DNA from: Coix lacryma-jobi var. lacryma-jobi
Lineage: Eukaryota > Streptophyta > Magnoliopsida > Poales > Poaceae
Assembly (NCBI GenBank): GCA_009763385.1
Contig: CM019823.1
Span: 86,873,104-86,937,103 of the forward strand
Reading direction: 5' to 3'
DNA: 64,000 nt
The notes below the pieces were generated by a model. The model was given only the letters and a program-made list of their open reading frames with translations, did no database searches and was not told the origin of the DNA. This document shows, piece by piece, positions 44,957 to 57,046 of the stretch. The translations under genes and the position numbers were made by a program. Position 1 is the stretch's first letter. The number at the start of each line of letters is the position of its first letter.

Positions 44957-46203
44957 TGTTGGTATAAATTAATGCACACTCTACTTTATCCGCAAGCGCA
45001 CAGATAAAATCTACCGATGTAGCACTTCACCGGAGTAACCCAGTTTTAATATCGAACCCAAAGGAACGGATAGCGATGAGTCTCAAGTGTATAACCCTGA
45101 GTAACTAACAAGGACGGAGAAGCTAAAAGTATAGAGGGGATCACTAAGGTTATCAATGTCCAACTTAAGAGTGATATGTTTATATTATTCTTATTGGGGA
45201 AGTTGCCATAAAAGGTCACAAACAGAGTATGATTCTTTTATGCAAATGTATAATCCTACCGAGCCTACACACGGGTAAGTGGACTATAGAAGAATCAACA
45301 AGGCTATAAGAGTCACCCTTGCGAACTACCACTACTACCGGCGTTATAGGAGGTAAATATGAGCTATCAAGTCTAAGCACCACGCTTACACTATCCAACT
45401 ACTCCAACTCTAGAGCGACTAGAATTAAAGTACTCAAAAGAGAGTCATAAACCATAAGAACAATAAAAACAATGGCTCAATCTTAAATATAGATGTCGAT
45501 TACCGAAACAATCGTTGAAGCAAGTCGATGAAGAACTTGATCCACAGGTACAAGATGAAGAAGTTGATCCGACAGGCCGGAGCTTCCTCTTGATCTCTTC
45601 CTCTCTCTCTCTCTTCTAGTTCTAGAATAAGACTAGGTTCTAATCCTACTAGAGGGATATCTAGTCTTCTACTTGAGAGCTGACTCCTGAAGTCTCTTCT
45701 AGGGTTTCTAATTGAAGTGTAGTCTTCTGAAGAGGGACCTTCTGTCTGACCTGGGGCCTGGGGGTCTGTTTATATAGCCCTGAGGGATCAACCGCGATCG
45801 TTGGATCAAACCGACTTCACGTAGGGCTGAGATTGATCCTCAAAGGCGGTGGAAGGAGCTTGCAGAAGACGGAAGCCAGCGGCGTCAGGGGAGACCGACC
45901 GGTGGGCCCAGGGGACCGGTCGGTCCCACCTGGAAGTGGACCGGGGTGCCTTTCCTCGTGGTGTCTCTAGTTCTCTTCGAGTCTTCCGGAAGGTTCCTGA
46001 CTTGCCGAATGCGTTATCTCCCATCGGTTTCCTTCTAGGGAAGGAATCAAAGGTTGTTTCCTGGTTTAGTCCCTGCGGATTCACAATTCACCAAAACTCA
46101 TGGAATTTGTTAGTTTTAAACCCTATACTAAGGTGGAGTTTATATATTCATCCATTTTCATGCTTAATTGACCTTTAATAATAAGAGTTAATTAGTGTCA
46201 ACA
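44957..46203 (-). repeat. 5' LTR of G2 (uninterrupted)
   Basis: 1,247 bp, pairing with the split LTR at 14185-24777. The minus-strand TATA box CTATATAAAC is at 45768-45776, with GTCGGTTTGATCC (about 45805-45817) and the GACCGACCGGT/ACCGGTCGGTC inverted repeat (about 45893-45924) upstream. Position 45328-45333 is the empty-site equivalent of the CACTA insertion. The TSD ATTTG follows at 46204-46208. Confidence 0.93.
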
Positions 46204-46208
46204 ATTTG

Positions 46209-47269
46209 TCAATTTCTCCCCTTAGTTGATAATGCACAAAACAAGGCTAAAAAGGAAAGCCTGAAGGGAAAGCGAAAAATGCATATGAGTCACAAATGCA
46301 GGTTAGTAGCTTCAAGTATATAGTCAATAGAATGAATAGATGCTTTAAATAGTGCTGATCCGACTACTCAACAACAAGTATAAATGCCAGCAAAGGCTCA
46401 AACTGATCACAGAATACGAAATATGAACATATGAGCATAGTGAGCAGTTTTTAAGCCATTCAGAAAGGGTTTCACCATCAAAATAGCACCAAACATGGAT
46501 AGACAGGAAGTCAAGCAAATGCTAAACATGTATACAAGGTGAACTACCCTAGCAAAGTTCAATCATCATGCTATAGAATGAAACATAGACTTGTGTTTTC
46601 AAATTTTATCAGAGTTGTAATGGTGATTATACACAAGTTCAAATTTTTAGCATGTGATTGCGAGAGGTTGAAAACTTGACATTGCCTAACTTTTCAACCG
46701 AGCTAAGACTATGCATAAGCAATCACAAGCTTGAAGCAACAGTTTCAGTCTTACACTACACGGCTCAAGTTTAACTCAATGTGCAATGAGAAACAGTCTT
46801 GATACTGTGATGTGCTGTCAAGCAATCCCATCTCGATCTTTTCAATTCACTTAGACTTGGTTCAAAATTAACAGAATATGAACATACCAAGCAAGTGAAA
46901 GACTCAGAACTAGAGACATAGCAACCTAGCATATAGGAATAGCACAAGTAACTTCAACACATTCTACACATGATAGTTACCAATCTCAATGGTGAACAAG
47001 GTTCAAATTTTATGTTGAATTAAGCATATTCATAGTTCTAAAAAAATAGCTCAGCTCACAACATGTATCAGTGATCAAGAAGAGCCTAAGCTACAAGCAT
47101 CATCATATACCATCGAAGCATACACTAATCATAACATAGATTCATTCTAAAGATTATAGACATGAAGCTCAAAAAAGTAAAGATGCAAATATGATGAAAT
47201 GCAAAGGCTAAACAAGAACAAAATAAAACCAGTCAGTCTATGATACAATAAACAAAATGTTTCCCCCAA
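46209..47269 (-). other. C3 3' internal non-coding region, inner part
   Basis: About 1.06 kb between the pol stop of C3 and the G2 insertion. It is A-rich with no convincing frame or repeat. Together with 13766-14184 it makes about 1.5 kb between pol and the 3' LTR. Unlike C2, no accessory ORF is recognisable. Confidence 0.7.
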
Positions 47270-49910
47270 CTAAAAGGGGAAACACACACCAAGCTCACCT
47301 CTTAACCTAGCAAAGGTTGATTGGTCCATAGGCTTGGTAAAAATATCTGCCAACTGATGATGAGTATCGACATGGCGAAGGTCGGTATCACCCTTCTCAT
47401 AGTGGTCTCGCAAGAAATGAAAGCGCACATCGATGTGTTTGGTCTTAGAATGAAACACGGGGTTCTTAGCAAGACTAATTGCACTCGTGGCTATCACAAA
47501 GCAATGGAACTCGAGAAAAACTCAGACCAAAATCACGCAAAGTGGCCATCATCCACAACAACTGGGAACAGCAGCTAGCCGCAACAACATATTCAGCTTC
47601 TGTGGTAGACTGGGTGACACTAGATTGCTTGCGAGAAGATCAAGAAACAAGAGAAGAACCCAAAAACTGACAAGTCCCAGAAGTGGACTTGCGATCAAGT
47701 CGGGAACCAGCAAAATCAGCATCAGAGTAACCGCAAAGGGAGACGGTGGAAGAAGCAGAATACCAAATCCCGAACTCTGGGGTGAAACGAAGGTACCTCA
47801 TAATTTGCTTGACCGCCTGACGGTGAGAGGTGTGTGGCGACGACTGAAATCGTGCGCAAAGACACACCGTGAACTGAATGTCCGAGCGTATTGCCGTCAG
47901 GTACAGCAGCGATCTAATCATACTCCAGTACTCCTTCTGGTCCACGACTTCTCCCTCCTCATCCGCATCCAGGGCCATCGTGGTCGACATGGGTGTTGGA
48001 AGAGGCTTGGCCTCACCCATATTGAACTTCTTCACTATGTCTTTGGTTTACTTGCCCTGGTGCACAAAAGTCCATTCTCAGGATTGCTTGATTTGCAACC
48101 CGAGAAAGAATGTCAATTCGCCCATCATGCTCATCTCAAATTCCGTGCTCATTGTATCTGTAAACTTGGCAACCAAAGCATGAGAAGAACCACCAAAAAT
48201 GATATCATCCACGTAAATCTAAACCAACAAAGTGTCATTGCCTTGCTTGAGGAGAAAAAGAGTTTTATCCACACATCCCATTTTAAAACCCTTAGCAAGA
48301 AAAAAGGTTTTCAACCTATCGTACCAGGCTCTAGGTGCTTGTTTCAAACCATACAAAGTTTTGTTAAGTTTAAAAACATGATTTGGAAACTTGGGATTTT
48401 CGAAACCAGGGGGTTGTTTCACATACACCTCTTCTTCTATGTAGCCGTTTAGGAAGGCACTCTTGACATCCATTTGAAAAAGTTAAACCCTTGGATGCAG
48501 CAAAGCCAAGAGGATCCTAATTGCCCCCAAATGAGCTACAGGAGCAAAAGTCTCCTCATAATCTATCCCCTCCTTCTGACTATACCCCTGGGCTACAAGT
48601 ATGGCCTTGTTTCTCACAACATGGCCATCATCTCCTTGTTTGTTTTTGAAAACCCATTTTGTCCCAATAGGGTGACACTCAGGAGGAGGTGGAACAAGAA
48701 CCCAAATCCGATTTCTCTCAAAATTTTAAAGCTCCTCATGCATGGCATTGACCCAATCCGGATCAGATAAAGTGTGTCCAACATCTCAGGGTTCAAAATC
48801 AGCAACAAATGCAGAATGAGCAAAGTGAGAGATTTGTTGTGACCTTGACCGAGTGACGCGTTCGTGGATGTTGCCGATCATCTGTTGAGGAGGGTGTTGA
48901 TGTTGGATGTGTCGTGGCGCCTCCCTTGCTGAAGTGACCTCCCCCTCAACAGTAGCTAGTGCCTCCTTGGGTACCACTGGCAAACCCCGAGGTGGTGGAT
49001 CGACCAACCCCCATGTAGTGGAAGAAGATGGGTCGGGGCCGCGAGCAGTCGTGGTCGAAGTCGATCCCAAAGAAACAGCAGGTGGAGGAAGATTTGGGTC
49101 ATCCATCTGTTCAGCTCCATCTTCCTCATCATCAAAAAGAGGCTCACCGACCTCGTGATCACCTGCACGCTCAAATCTAGAAGAAGGACAAAGCATGGTC
49201 TCGTCGAAGGTGACATTGGATGTCTCCATGACTCGGTTAGTATCAAGGTTAAGTACATGATATGCACGAGTATGATTACCATAACCTGAAAATACACCAT
49301 CAAAAGAGTGAGACTCAAACTTGTCCAAGTTGCCTTTCTTGAGTATAAAACAGTGGCAACCAAAAACTCTAAAATAACTCACTTTGGGTTGCTTCCCAAA
49401 TCGCAACTCATAAGAGGTCTTCTTCAAGAAAGCATGGAGAAAAATGCGATTGAAAATCTAGCATGCAGTGTTTATAGCCTCGGCCCAATACCGCCTAGGA
49501 GTCTTATGCTCATCGAGCATCGTCCTAGTCATCTCAACAAGGGTCCGATTTTTCCTCTCTACAACACCATTTTGTGGCGGTGTGTAGGGGGAAGAAAACT
49601 GATGCTCTAAACCCAAAGAGTTACAAAACTTTTCAAAATCCGAGTTCTTAAACTCAGAACCATTATCGCTACGAATAGCTCTCATCGAGTTCTTAGGGAA
49701 CTCGTTCTGAAGTCGCAAAATCAAATTGCGAGTAAAAGAGAAAGTCTCAGTTTTCTCAGCTAGAAAGAAAACCCATGAATATCTCGAAAAGTCGTCAACA
49801 ACAACAAGCACATACCACTTCCCACCAACTGAGCTCACCCGAGCTGGAGCTACAAGGTCCATATGCAAAAGCTCTCTAGGGCGCTTGGTCATAACTTGAT
49901 TCACAGGATG
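47270..49910 (-). pseudogene. C3 pol, 3' part: integrase, RT, RNase H with stops
   Basis: Mostly one minus-strand frame (49955 to 47640) interrupted by in-frame stops, then a frame change for the last 75 codons. Seen in order: LLHMDLVAPARV, VDDFSRYSWVFFL, RSDNGSEFKN, NGVVERKNRT (integrase core intact), DPDWVNAMHEEL, MDVKSAFLNGYIEEEVYV, KTLYGLKQAPRAWYDRL, YVDDIIFGG near 48195, SDADFAGSRLDRKSTSGTCQ and DIFTKPMDQSTFARL. Very similar to C4. It cannot make a working enzyme. The upstream part continues at 54861 beyond C5. Confidence 0.88.
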
Positions 49911-49915
49911 GTGGG

Positions 49916-50175
49916 TGTAGAAGTTTAGAGTTTGGGGCAATTGGCCACACCTCAATGAGAGGGGGCGCCTCTCTATTATAGGGCCGGCTGGCCTTACTTT
50001 ACAAGGCAGGGATAATTTCCCTGATTTACAACACCTGACTATAGCAACTAATCCCTGAATTACAGCTGCTAATTATAGCTATTAATCCCTGATTTATAGC
50101 TGCTAATTACAGCTAGGATATCCACAGATGCCACAGCATATGGAAGGATGCTACGGCATATTCTATTGCCTAACA
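49916..50175 (-). repeat. 3' LTR of C5
   Basis: TGTAGAAGTTTAGAG...TTGCCTAACA. It pairs with 54601-54860. Four CTGCTAATTATAGC-like elements repeat within it. The adjacent minus-strand CTACGGGCGGG (50176-50186) is the probable polypurine tract. Confidence 0.9.
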
Positions 50176-50186
50176 CCCGCCCGTAG

Positions 50187-52500
50187 TCGTAGCAGGAGGC
50201 TCCCGGACGCAAAGACTGGATCGAAAGTCTTGAAACAATGTCGTCGGAAGCCCTTTAGTCATGATGTCGGCAAACTAATGAGAAGAGGGCACATGGAGCA
50301 CCCGAATCTCACCAAGGGCCACCTTCTCACGGATGAAGTGGATGTCGATCTCGATGTGCTTTGTTCGCTTGTGGTGGACGGGATTGACCATCATGTAGAC
50401 GGCGCTGACGTTGTCGCAGAAGACAACGGTGGCAAAGGGTAGCTGTAGGTGAAGCTCCTGGAGTAGCTGTCGGAGCCAACAACACTCGGCCACCACAAGG
50501 GCCACAGCACGATACTCCGCCTCGGCGCTGGAACGTGACATCGTGGTTTGGTGCTTGGAGGACCAGGAGACCAGAGTGTCACCGAGGTATACGCAGTAGC
50601 CGGAGGTGGACCGTCGGGAGTCAGGGCAGCCTGCCTAGTCGGCGTCGGAGTAAGCCGTCAACTTATCAATGGGCTCGGCACTGATATGTAGTCCCGAGGA
50701 GAGGGTGCCCTTCACATAGTGCAGGATGCGCTTGATTAGTGCACGGTTAGGCTCTCGGGGGGCCGTGCATGAAGAGACACACCTGCTGGATAGCATAGGC
50801 CAGCTCAGGACGAGTCAGAGTGTAGTACTGGAGCGCCCCAGCTAGGCTCCTATACTTGGAGGCGTCCTTCTCTGATAGGAGTTCTCCGTTATGTGCGGAG
50901 AGCTTGGCGTGAGTGTCAACAGGTGTCGCCGTAGGATGACACTCAGCCATGCCTGCACGTTGGAGGAGATCAACGGTGTACTGGCGCTGAGACCAGAATA
51001 GGCTGTCGGAGGAGCGCGTGACGGTGATGCTGAGGAAGTGGTGGAGCTTGCCAAGATCCGTCATGGTGAACTCAGAGCTCAGCTGGGCCATGATGCGCTG
51101 AAGGAGAGTCATGGATGAGGCGGTGAGGACGATGTCGTTGACGTACAACAGCAGGTAGGCGAGACGCGTCCCCTCTCGTAGAACAAAGAGGGACGTGTCG
51201 GAGGCGGAGGCGACGAAGCCGAGCTGCCGAACGAAGGTGGAGAAGCGCTGGTGCCAGGCCCGAGGAGCCTCCTTCAGTCCGTACAAGGACTTTTGCAGGA
51301 GGCAAACGCTGTCGGGGGCGCCAGGGTCGACGAAGCCTGGTGACTGATGACAGTAGACAGTCTCCTTGAGATGGTCATGGAGGAAAGCATTCTTCACGTC
51401 CAACTGGTGGATCGGCCAGGCGCGGGAGGTGGCGATGCTGAGGACGGTCCGAATGGTGGCCGGCTTGACTACCGGGCTGAAGGTCTCATCATAGTCGACG
51501 CCCTCACGCTGGGAGATGCCACGGACCACCCAGTGAGCCTTGTGGCGGGTAAGGGACCCATCGGCATGGAACTTGTGTCGGAAGATCCATTTGCCCATCA
51601 CGATGTTGGCGCCGGGGGGACGCGGGACGAGCTGCCAGGTTTTGTTGTCGACAAGAGCCTGGTACTCATCCATCATCGCTGCGCGCCAGTTGGCATCAGC
51701 CAACACGCTGCGATAGTTCATCGGGAGAGGCGAGGTCGGGGATGATGTGGCCGTCAGCCCATCATAGCTAACGCGAGGAATGGTACCAATCATGGTGCGA
51801 GTGTACCGCCTATGGATGCGCGGAGGTGGGTGGAGCAGGAGGCGCGCTGGTGGGCGTGGAGGGCGGGCGTAGGGTTGTGGGCGTGAGTCGGTGGCGCCGT
51901 TGCAACCGGAGAGGCCGGGGCAGCTGGTGGGGCAGCTGGGATGTGGGGCGGATGGCTGAGGGCGATGTCGTGTGAGGCATCGTGGTAGACCCGTGGGAAG
52001 GGAACCATAGGAGGGCACCCACCCAGTGCCGGAGAAGCTGATCCGGCTGCTGATGGTGGTGGTGCAGCGTCTGTGCGCGGCTGCTCGACAACGGGCGTCG
52101 AGGGAGGAGTTCCACCTGTAATAACAGTAGAACAGGGCACCGAAACCATATCGTCGTCTAAGAGGAAATCTAGGGAAGTGGGGGATGGGGCGTCTAGGCT
52201 GGCTGTAAATGGAAAAGTGGACTCGTTGAAGATGACATGACGGGAGATGATGATGCGACGGGTCGATAGGTCGAGGCAGTGGTACCCTTTGTGAGAGGGT
52301 GGATATCCAAGAAAGACGCATGCCGCGGAGCGAGGTGCGAGCTTGTGTTTGGAGGTGTCTTGCAGATTTGGGTTACAGAGGCACCCAAAGACACGCAGAT
52401 GGGTGTAGGTGGGTGGTTGTTTGTGCAGGCGAGTGAAGGGAATTTCATGCTGGATGGAGGATGATGGACGTCGGTTAAGCAGGTAGCAGGCTGTCATGAG
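50187..52500 (-). pseudogene. C5 pol: integrase C-terminus, RT and RNase H
   Basis: The minus strand from 52497 (MTACYLLNRRPSSS) shifts frame within 52320-51790 into a long RT frame to 50747: ANWRAAMMDEYQALVDNKTWQLV, GKWIFRHKFHADG, DVKNAFLHDHLKE, KSLYGLKEAPRAWHQRF, then LLLYVNDIVLTASS. The catalytic YVDD has become YVND, which should abolish polymerisation. RNase H follows (SRSSAEAEYRAVA, 50541-50275) after a stop, and ends at HVPSSH with another stop. The family is the low-copy Ale/Retrofit type. I judge this by motif style only. Confidence 0.85.
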
Positions 52501-53127
52501 GGCCTCGGCCTAGTATGTGGGTGGCAGGGAGGCATGGAGGAGCTTGGTGCGAACGGAATTGTTAAGGGTGCGGATTATACGTTCAGCCTTGCCGTTTTGG
52601 GGGGATGTGTAGGGACAGGAGAGGCGGAGGTGGGTGCTGCGAGCGGCAAGGAAGCTGCTGGTGGTGGTGTTAATGAATTCAGTGCCATTATCGGCCTAAA
52701 CACATTTTATAGGTAGGCTGAACTGAGTTTGGGCGAGTGCAGCGAGCTCCACTAAATGTTGGTGAACGTCGAACTTTTTGCGGAGAGGAAAAACCCAACA
52801 GAAGTGACTATAATCATCCAAACACACCAAGTAGTATGAAAAACTAGACAGACTATTGATAGGTGATGTCCATACATCACAGTGAACAAGTTCAAAGGGT
52901 GCATGAGTGGTAGAATGTGAAGAACTGAAAGGTAGACGTGTGTGCTTGCCTAACTGACATGAATGGCAGAGGGAGCGGTCTACTGTATTACAGGAAACAA
53001 CATGAAGTTTATAGGTGCGCTTAAAACAACAGGGCTGAGATCGAGACGCTAGATTGCCATAGCGACGGAGCAGCCAGGAGGGTAACGGGCGTGGATGCGG
53101 GCATGGTGTAGAGGTCCCCATCGCCAT
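52501..53127 (-). pseudogene. C5 integrase, N-terminal and core
   Basis: The minus strand 53127-52696 reads CHSCQLGKHTRLPF (zinc-site cysteines), FELVHCDVWTSPI and LVCLDDYSHFCWVFPL. The next piece has DNGTEFINT (about 52680), CPYTSPQNGKAERI and a stop just before the 52497 piece. D, D and E of the integrase are still visible. One frame change separates it from gag-protease near 53040-53060. Confidence 0.8.
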
Positions 53128-54508
53128 TACAGCGGAGAGTCACACGTCCCGTTCGGAGATCCTTGATGGAAAAACCATGAGCGTCAAATTCAAAGGAATA
53201 GTTATTGTCGCGAGTGAATTGATGAACAGAGAGCAGGCTACGAACTATTGAAGGTGCGACAAGGATATTATTAAGATTAAAATTAGACGCGGGAGTGGAT
53301 AGGACAGAGTGACCTCTAGACGTGACTGGAATGCTTGTGCCATTGCCTACTGTTATTGAGGAGATGGAAGAGGGTAGGCGTTGGGTAAGCATACCATCCG
53401 AGGACGTCATATGGGTTGAAGCGCCGGAGTCGACGACCCAGGGTGAGTTGCCCTGCATGTTCATGGCCTGGAGGGCAACGATGAGACCGGCTGCATCCCA
53501 GGTGGTGTTGGTGGAGCTGCTGGAGGATGTCGCAAGAGCGAAGGCTGTGTGTGCCTGGGGAGCAGGCCCGAGGAGTCCCTGGTGGCGCCCAGACTGGGCG
53601 TTGGGGCTAGCAGACCCGCCGAAGCCACCCTGGCGGGGTTGGCCAGGGGGGAAGACCCGCTCACCAGGAGCCACGCGTTCGCCTGTCCAGGGGTTAAAGC
53701 CCCAAGGCAGGCGCCTGTTGGAGGTGTTGCCGCTAGAGTTGGAGGGCTGCTGGCTACCCTTCTTGTTGTTGGGGCGCCGGTTGTCCTGCTGCTGCTGCTG
53801 CTGGCCACCGATAGGAAAGGAGGCAGCAGTGAAGAGCACCGAGGCAGCATGGACCTTCTCGTCATTCTGCAGCCGCAGTTCCTTGAGGAGAAGCTGATGC
53901 CGGGCGGTGGCGAAGGTGAGGGGCTGTTGCCTGGCGATGTGGTCGGCGATCGTAGAGTAGACCTCGTTGACGCCGCGCAGAAGGTTGAGGACGGGATTGC
54001 CCTCGAGGATGGGCTGGCCAACATCGTGCAGTTCGTCGGCCTTCGCCTTCATGCAGACGCACTAGTCATCGATGGAGGAATCCCCTTGGGTCATCGAGTG
54101 GAACTCATGGTTGAGGAAGATGGCACGAGGCGCTTTGTTCGCCTGGAACATGTCGTCGATGGCCTTCCAGAGCGTGCATGCCCGCTGCTGGTTGTCGGTC
54201 ATGGTGAGGTTGAGGACGGAATCAAAAACGGTGTCATACATCCATCCGTGGACACAGAAGTCAGCCTGCTGCCAGGTTTCGTCGGTGGGGCGCGCAGGAG
54301 AGGCAATGTCGAGGTGGCGCAGCAGTCCAAACTTCCCGCACATGTCGCGGAAAGTCATCGACCACTTGGTGAAGTTGGAGGGCTTCAACTCGAGGACCAT
54401 GGGGACATGCAACTTGACATTGATAATGGCGAAGGGGCATATAGTCGGGGCAGAAGCAGTCCCTAGGGCACTGCTGGTGGTAGAGGTGAGGTCTAAGGCA
54501 GTTGTCAT
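53021..54508 (-). pseudogene. C5 gag and protease
   Basis: The start is at 54508. One minus-strand frame runs to 53021 with a single TAG at 54062-54064 (SSIDD then stop, CVCMKAKADELHD). It contains the UBN2-type gag domain (LKPSNFTKWSMTFRDMCGKF, ATLWKAIDDMF-like), a Gln/Asn/Gly-rich stretch without a recognisable CCHC knuckle, and the protease motif WVVDSGASTHMT near 53430. The frame is lost near 53050 at SLW, where an LWH-RLGH gag-pre-integrase motif is expected. Confidence 0.85.
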
Positions 54509-54600
54509 GGGAAGAGAAGGAGGAGGGGTAGTGCAGGAGGGAGGAGCGGAAGGTGGAGAGGGGCCGGGAAATCAGATGAAGACCCGGGCGTTTGATATCA

Positions 54601-54860
54601 TGTTGATGTTTAGAGTTTGGGGCAATTGGCCACACCTCAATGAGAGGGGGCGCCTCTCTATTATAGGGACGGCTAGCCTTGCTTTACAAGGCAGCGATAA
54701 TTTCCCTGATTTACAACAGCTGACTATAGCAACTAATCCCTGAATTACAGCTGCTAATTATAGCTATTAATCCCTGATTTGCAGCTGCTAATTATAGCTA
54801 GGATATCCACAGATGCCACAGCATATGGAAGGATGCTACGGCATATTCTATTGCCTAATA
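54601..54860 (-). repeat. 5' LTR of C5
   Basis: TGTTGATGTTTAGAG...TTGCCTAATA on the plus strand. The minus strand continues from the LTR into TGATATCAAACGCC, a variant of the Met-type primer site. Confidence 0.9.
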
Positions 54861-55433
54861 GTGGGGAGCGGCAACCATTTTCCCATGTCTACAAGAATGG
54901 CAAACAAGATCCTTCTCCATGTGTAACTTGGGCAATCCTCGGATTAAGCCAAGTGAACTAAGCTTTGCAAGCAAGTCGAAGCTCAAGTGACCAAGTCTCC
55001 TATGCCACTTCCAAAGATCAGAGGAGGATCCAACCAAAAGACAATGAGAAATGCCAAAAGACTCCGAGAAATTTGCACGAAAGACTATCCCAAAGGGCGA
55101 AATCAAACATACAAGATTGCTCTGAGTATCCAAAATACGACTGAGATTCGGCTTAAAATGAATCTCATAGTCATCCTCAAAAAGTTGAGAAACAGAAAGA
55201 AGGTTAAAATGCAAGTTCGATACAAGAGCAACATCATGTAAGACAAAATGCTAATTAACTCGCACAGAACCCCGGGAAAGCACCTTACCTTTGCTATTGT
55301 CACTGAAAGTGATAAACTCCTTTCCGGTGACTGGACTAAGACTGGAGAACCACTTGTAGTTTCCGGTCATATGCCTTGAGCATCTGGAATCCACAAGCCA
55401 AATGTTCTCCAATCTACTTACCTACATCAATAA
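54861..55433 (-). pseudogene. C3 pol, 5' part: protease and gag-pre-integrase
   Basis: On the minus strand the pol frame begins just after GATGTAG (55417-55423) with a short lead ending LENIWLVDSRCSRHMTG; the protease D-S-G is D-S-R here. It continues as FNLLSVSQLFEDDYEI, SSDLWKWHRRLGHLSFDLLAKL and CHSCRHGKMVAAPH, to the C5 insertion point. Some frame breaks occur near 55215-55260. It continues at 49910. Confidence 0.8.
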
Positions 55434-56643
55434 AAAGACATAGGGTGAGCATACGGTCCAACACTGGGGTGAGTAAAATGGGAAGAATACCAGTGTTGTC
55501 CCGGCTGCTCAAAAGAACGGTCAGTGTAAAAACCATTCCTAGCACGCCTACGGGGAAAGCGATCACCACGCACAGGAAAACATGGTCCGCTAAGGGAAGA
55601 GCGTCCATCGTGATAGTCAAAACGCGGTGGGGGGTAACGCTCAACAACAAAGCCACCGCCATGAGCTCCATAGCCAACCAAGCCAGCATCCCGCCGGGCA
55701 AAACCTTCTTGTGGCCTAGGACCTTGAGGCATTGGACCTCTAGGCCTAGCACTCCTCCTTTGAACGTTCGGCACATGTATATCATGGAGAGGATGGTACA
55801 TGTTCGTGTTGTTCATATCCTTTGCACGATGCTCCTCTCTCTTGCGCCGAAAGCAAAACTCCCTCAAGTGTCCATCTCTCCCACAGTGCTCACAATGGTA
55901 CCTCACCGCTCTCATAGGGGGTTGTTGGTACTCACGGTATTGGGTGTGGATCACTTGGTTCTTTTGTGGCATGAGCTCCTCTTGGATAGGTGGCATGGTA
56001 TCTAGCTTGTTCCTTAGGTGGTTTGGTTTTGGAGCCCATGTTTGTTTCTTGGGTGGAGCTCTTGGAGGTTCCACAAACACTCCATCCTTGGTGTTAGGCT
56101 TGAGAGGCTCTTTGGGTGGAATCTTGGTCAATTTGGGAGTAGTGGTGCAGTTGGGTTTCTCACTCGGCTTAAGACCACTAAACTCACCAATCTTCCCGAA
56201 AGAGGTAGCACTCCCTACACCCTGAGCAAAACCAACACCTGGACCTCCAGCAGCACGCTTGAATTGGGCAATCATCATCCCAAGCTGCGGCTCACCACAA
56301 GACACCCATGACAAGATGGTCTGAAGGTATGTGTTTTATTCCTCGGTTTGCATCTTGTCATGCTTCACATTTGCAATCTCCATCTCCAAACCCTCACACA
56401 AGGCACACCTAGACACACAAGTGCTACCCGAGCTGGCCTTCTCAAGAGACACAATCTTGGCATTCTTCTCTGCTAACTCGGATTGCAGGCCTGCACAAGA
56501 CTTGCACGCACCCAGCAACATAGGTCTATCCCTAAGCTCATCCACCTCTCCAACCAAAGCAACATACTTCCCCCTCAAAGTGAGAAGGTCGGTCATGTGC
56601 TTGGAGCACATCTCACACTCATCCTCCTCGGTAACTACAACGG
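55427..56643 (-). pseudogene. C3 gag, 3' part, cut by C4
   Basis: The minus-strand gag frame enters from the C4 insertion at 56643 (EEDECEMCSKHMTDLL) and ends with TGA after PYAHPMSFY at 55427-55429. One or more breaks occur near 56335. It contains the paired cysteines (MCSKH, ACKSC, CVSRCALCEG) in a coiled-coil region, a zinc knuckle CEHCGRDGHLREFC and an Arg/Pro/Gly-rich tail. It is closely related to the C4 gag. The first part of the gene and the 5' LTR lie beyond the window. Confidence 0.85.
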
Positions 56644-57046
56644 TGCGGATACATGGGTGTATGCTGAGTCTCTGAGTGATGAGTGATTGTCAACGGGTTT
56701 GATCGCATGTTCTTTGGCTTGTGTTGTGCAGGTGTCGAGCTCGGAGACAGTGATCGAGGGCAAGGTGAAGGTCAAGTTGAGACGTGTCGTGCCGACGGAC
56801 TGGGTGCGATGAAGGATGGGCGTGCCGTGCGGCGGACGTGCCATGCCGATGTATCGAGCAGTGAAGGGCGGACGTGAGGCTTGGACTGAGGGACCGGAGT
56901 GCCTGAGGATCAGCTGTGGTGGCTGGCAGCCTGGGACAGCGACGGGCGGAGACTTGCGGGGCACGGTGTTGCTCGGGTCGAGGACCTGGGGACACGTGTC
57001 GGTGGACGGGGTGCACGGGCGGTGCATCCCCTCTACAGCTCCGGTT

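Larger units (their letters stand above)
14185..46203 (-). mobile_element. Gypsy G2: Athila-like LTR retrotransposon, minus strand, carrying nested CACTA and copia C2
   Basis: The LTRs are 14185-14564 plus 23901-24777 (split by the CACTA) and 44957-46203, both TGTTGGTATAAA...TGTCAACA on the plus strand. The TSD is ATTTG. Gag, protease-like, RT, RNase H and integrase remains follow on the minus strand from 44813 to 40586, and an accessory ORF at 26772-26129. Without its passengers the element is about 9.4 kb. By hand alignment the two LTRs differ at roughly 2 percent of sites, so insertion is fairly recent, yet the genes carry many frameshifts. Confidence 0.92.
49916..54860 (-). mobile_element. 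Copia C5 (Ale/Retrofit-like), compact, minus strand
   Basis: 4,945 bp with 260-bp LTRs (49916-50175 and 54601-54860), TGT...TA or CA ends, and a perfect TSD GTGGG (49911-49915, 54861-54865). By hand count the LTRs differ at about ten positions, so it is older than G2. It contains gag, protease, integrase, RT and RNase H on the minus strand, all with stops or shifts. It sits in the integrase region of C3. Insertion plus TSD (4,950 bp) is a multiple of three, so C3's frame is the same on both sides. Confidence 0.92.
11784..56643 (-). mobile_element. Copia C3 (Sirevirus-like), minus strand; 5' end lies beyond the window
   Basis: The 3' LTR is at 11784-13765. The internal region runs 13766-14184, then 46204-49915 and 54861-56643, after removal of G2 and C5. 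The gag reading frame is then cut at 56643 by C4, so the gag start and the 5' LTR lie past the right edge. LTR and proteins are of the same family as C4. The coding region has several stops, and the C5 and G2 insertions make it the older element. Confidence 0.88.

Noticed and set aside
47487..48452. A 321-codon plus-strand frame
   Set aside because: Antisense to the clear RT/RNase H of C3; no recognisable domain.
53322..54743. Plus-strand open frames of 190-300 codons
   Set aside because: They are antisense to the C5 gag-protease, where motifs such as DSGAST are on the minus strand.
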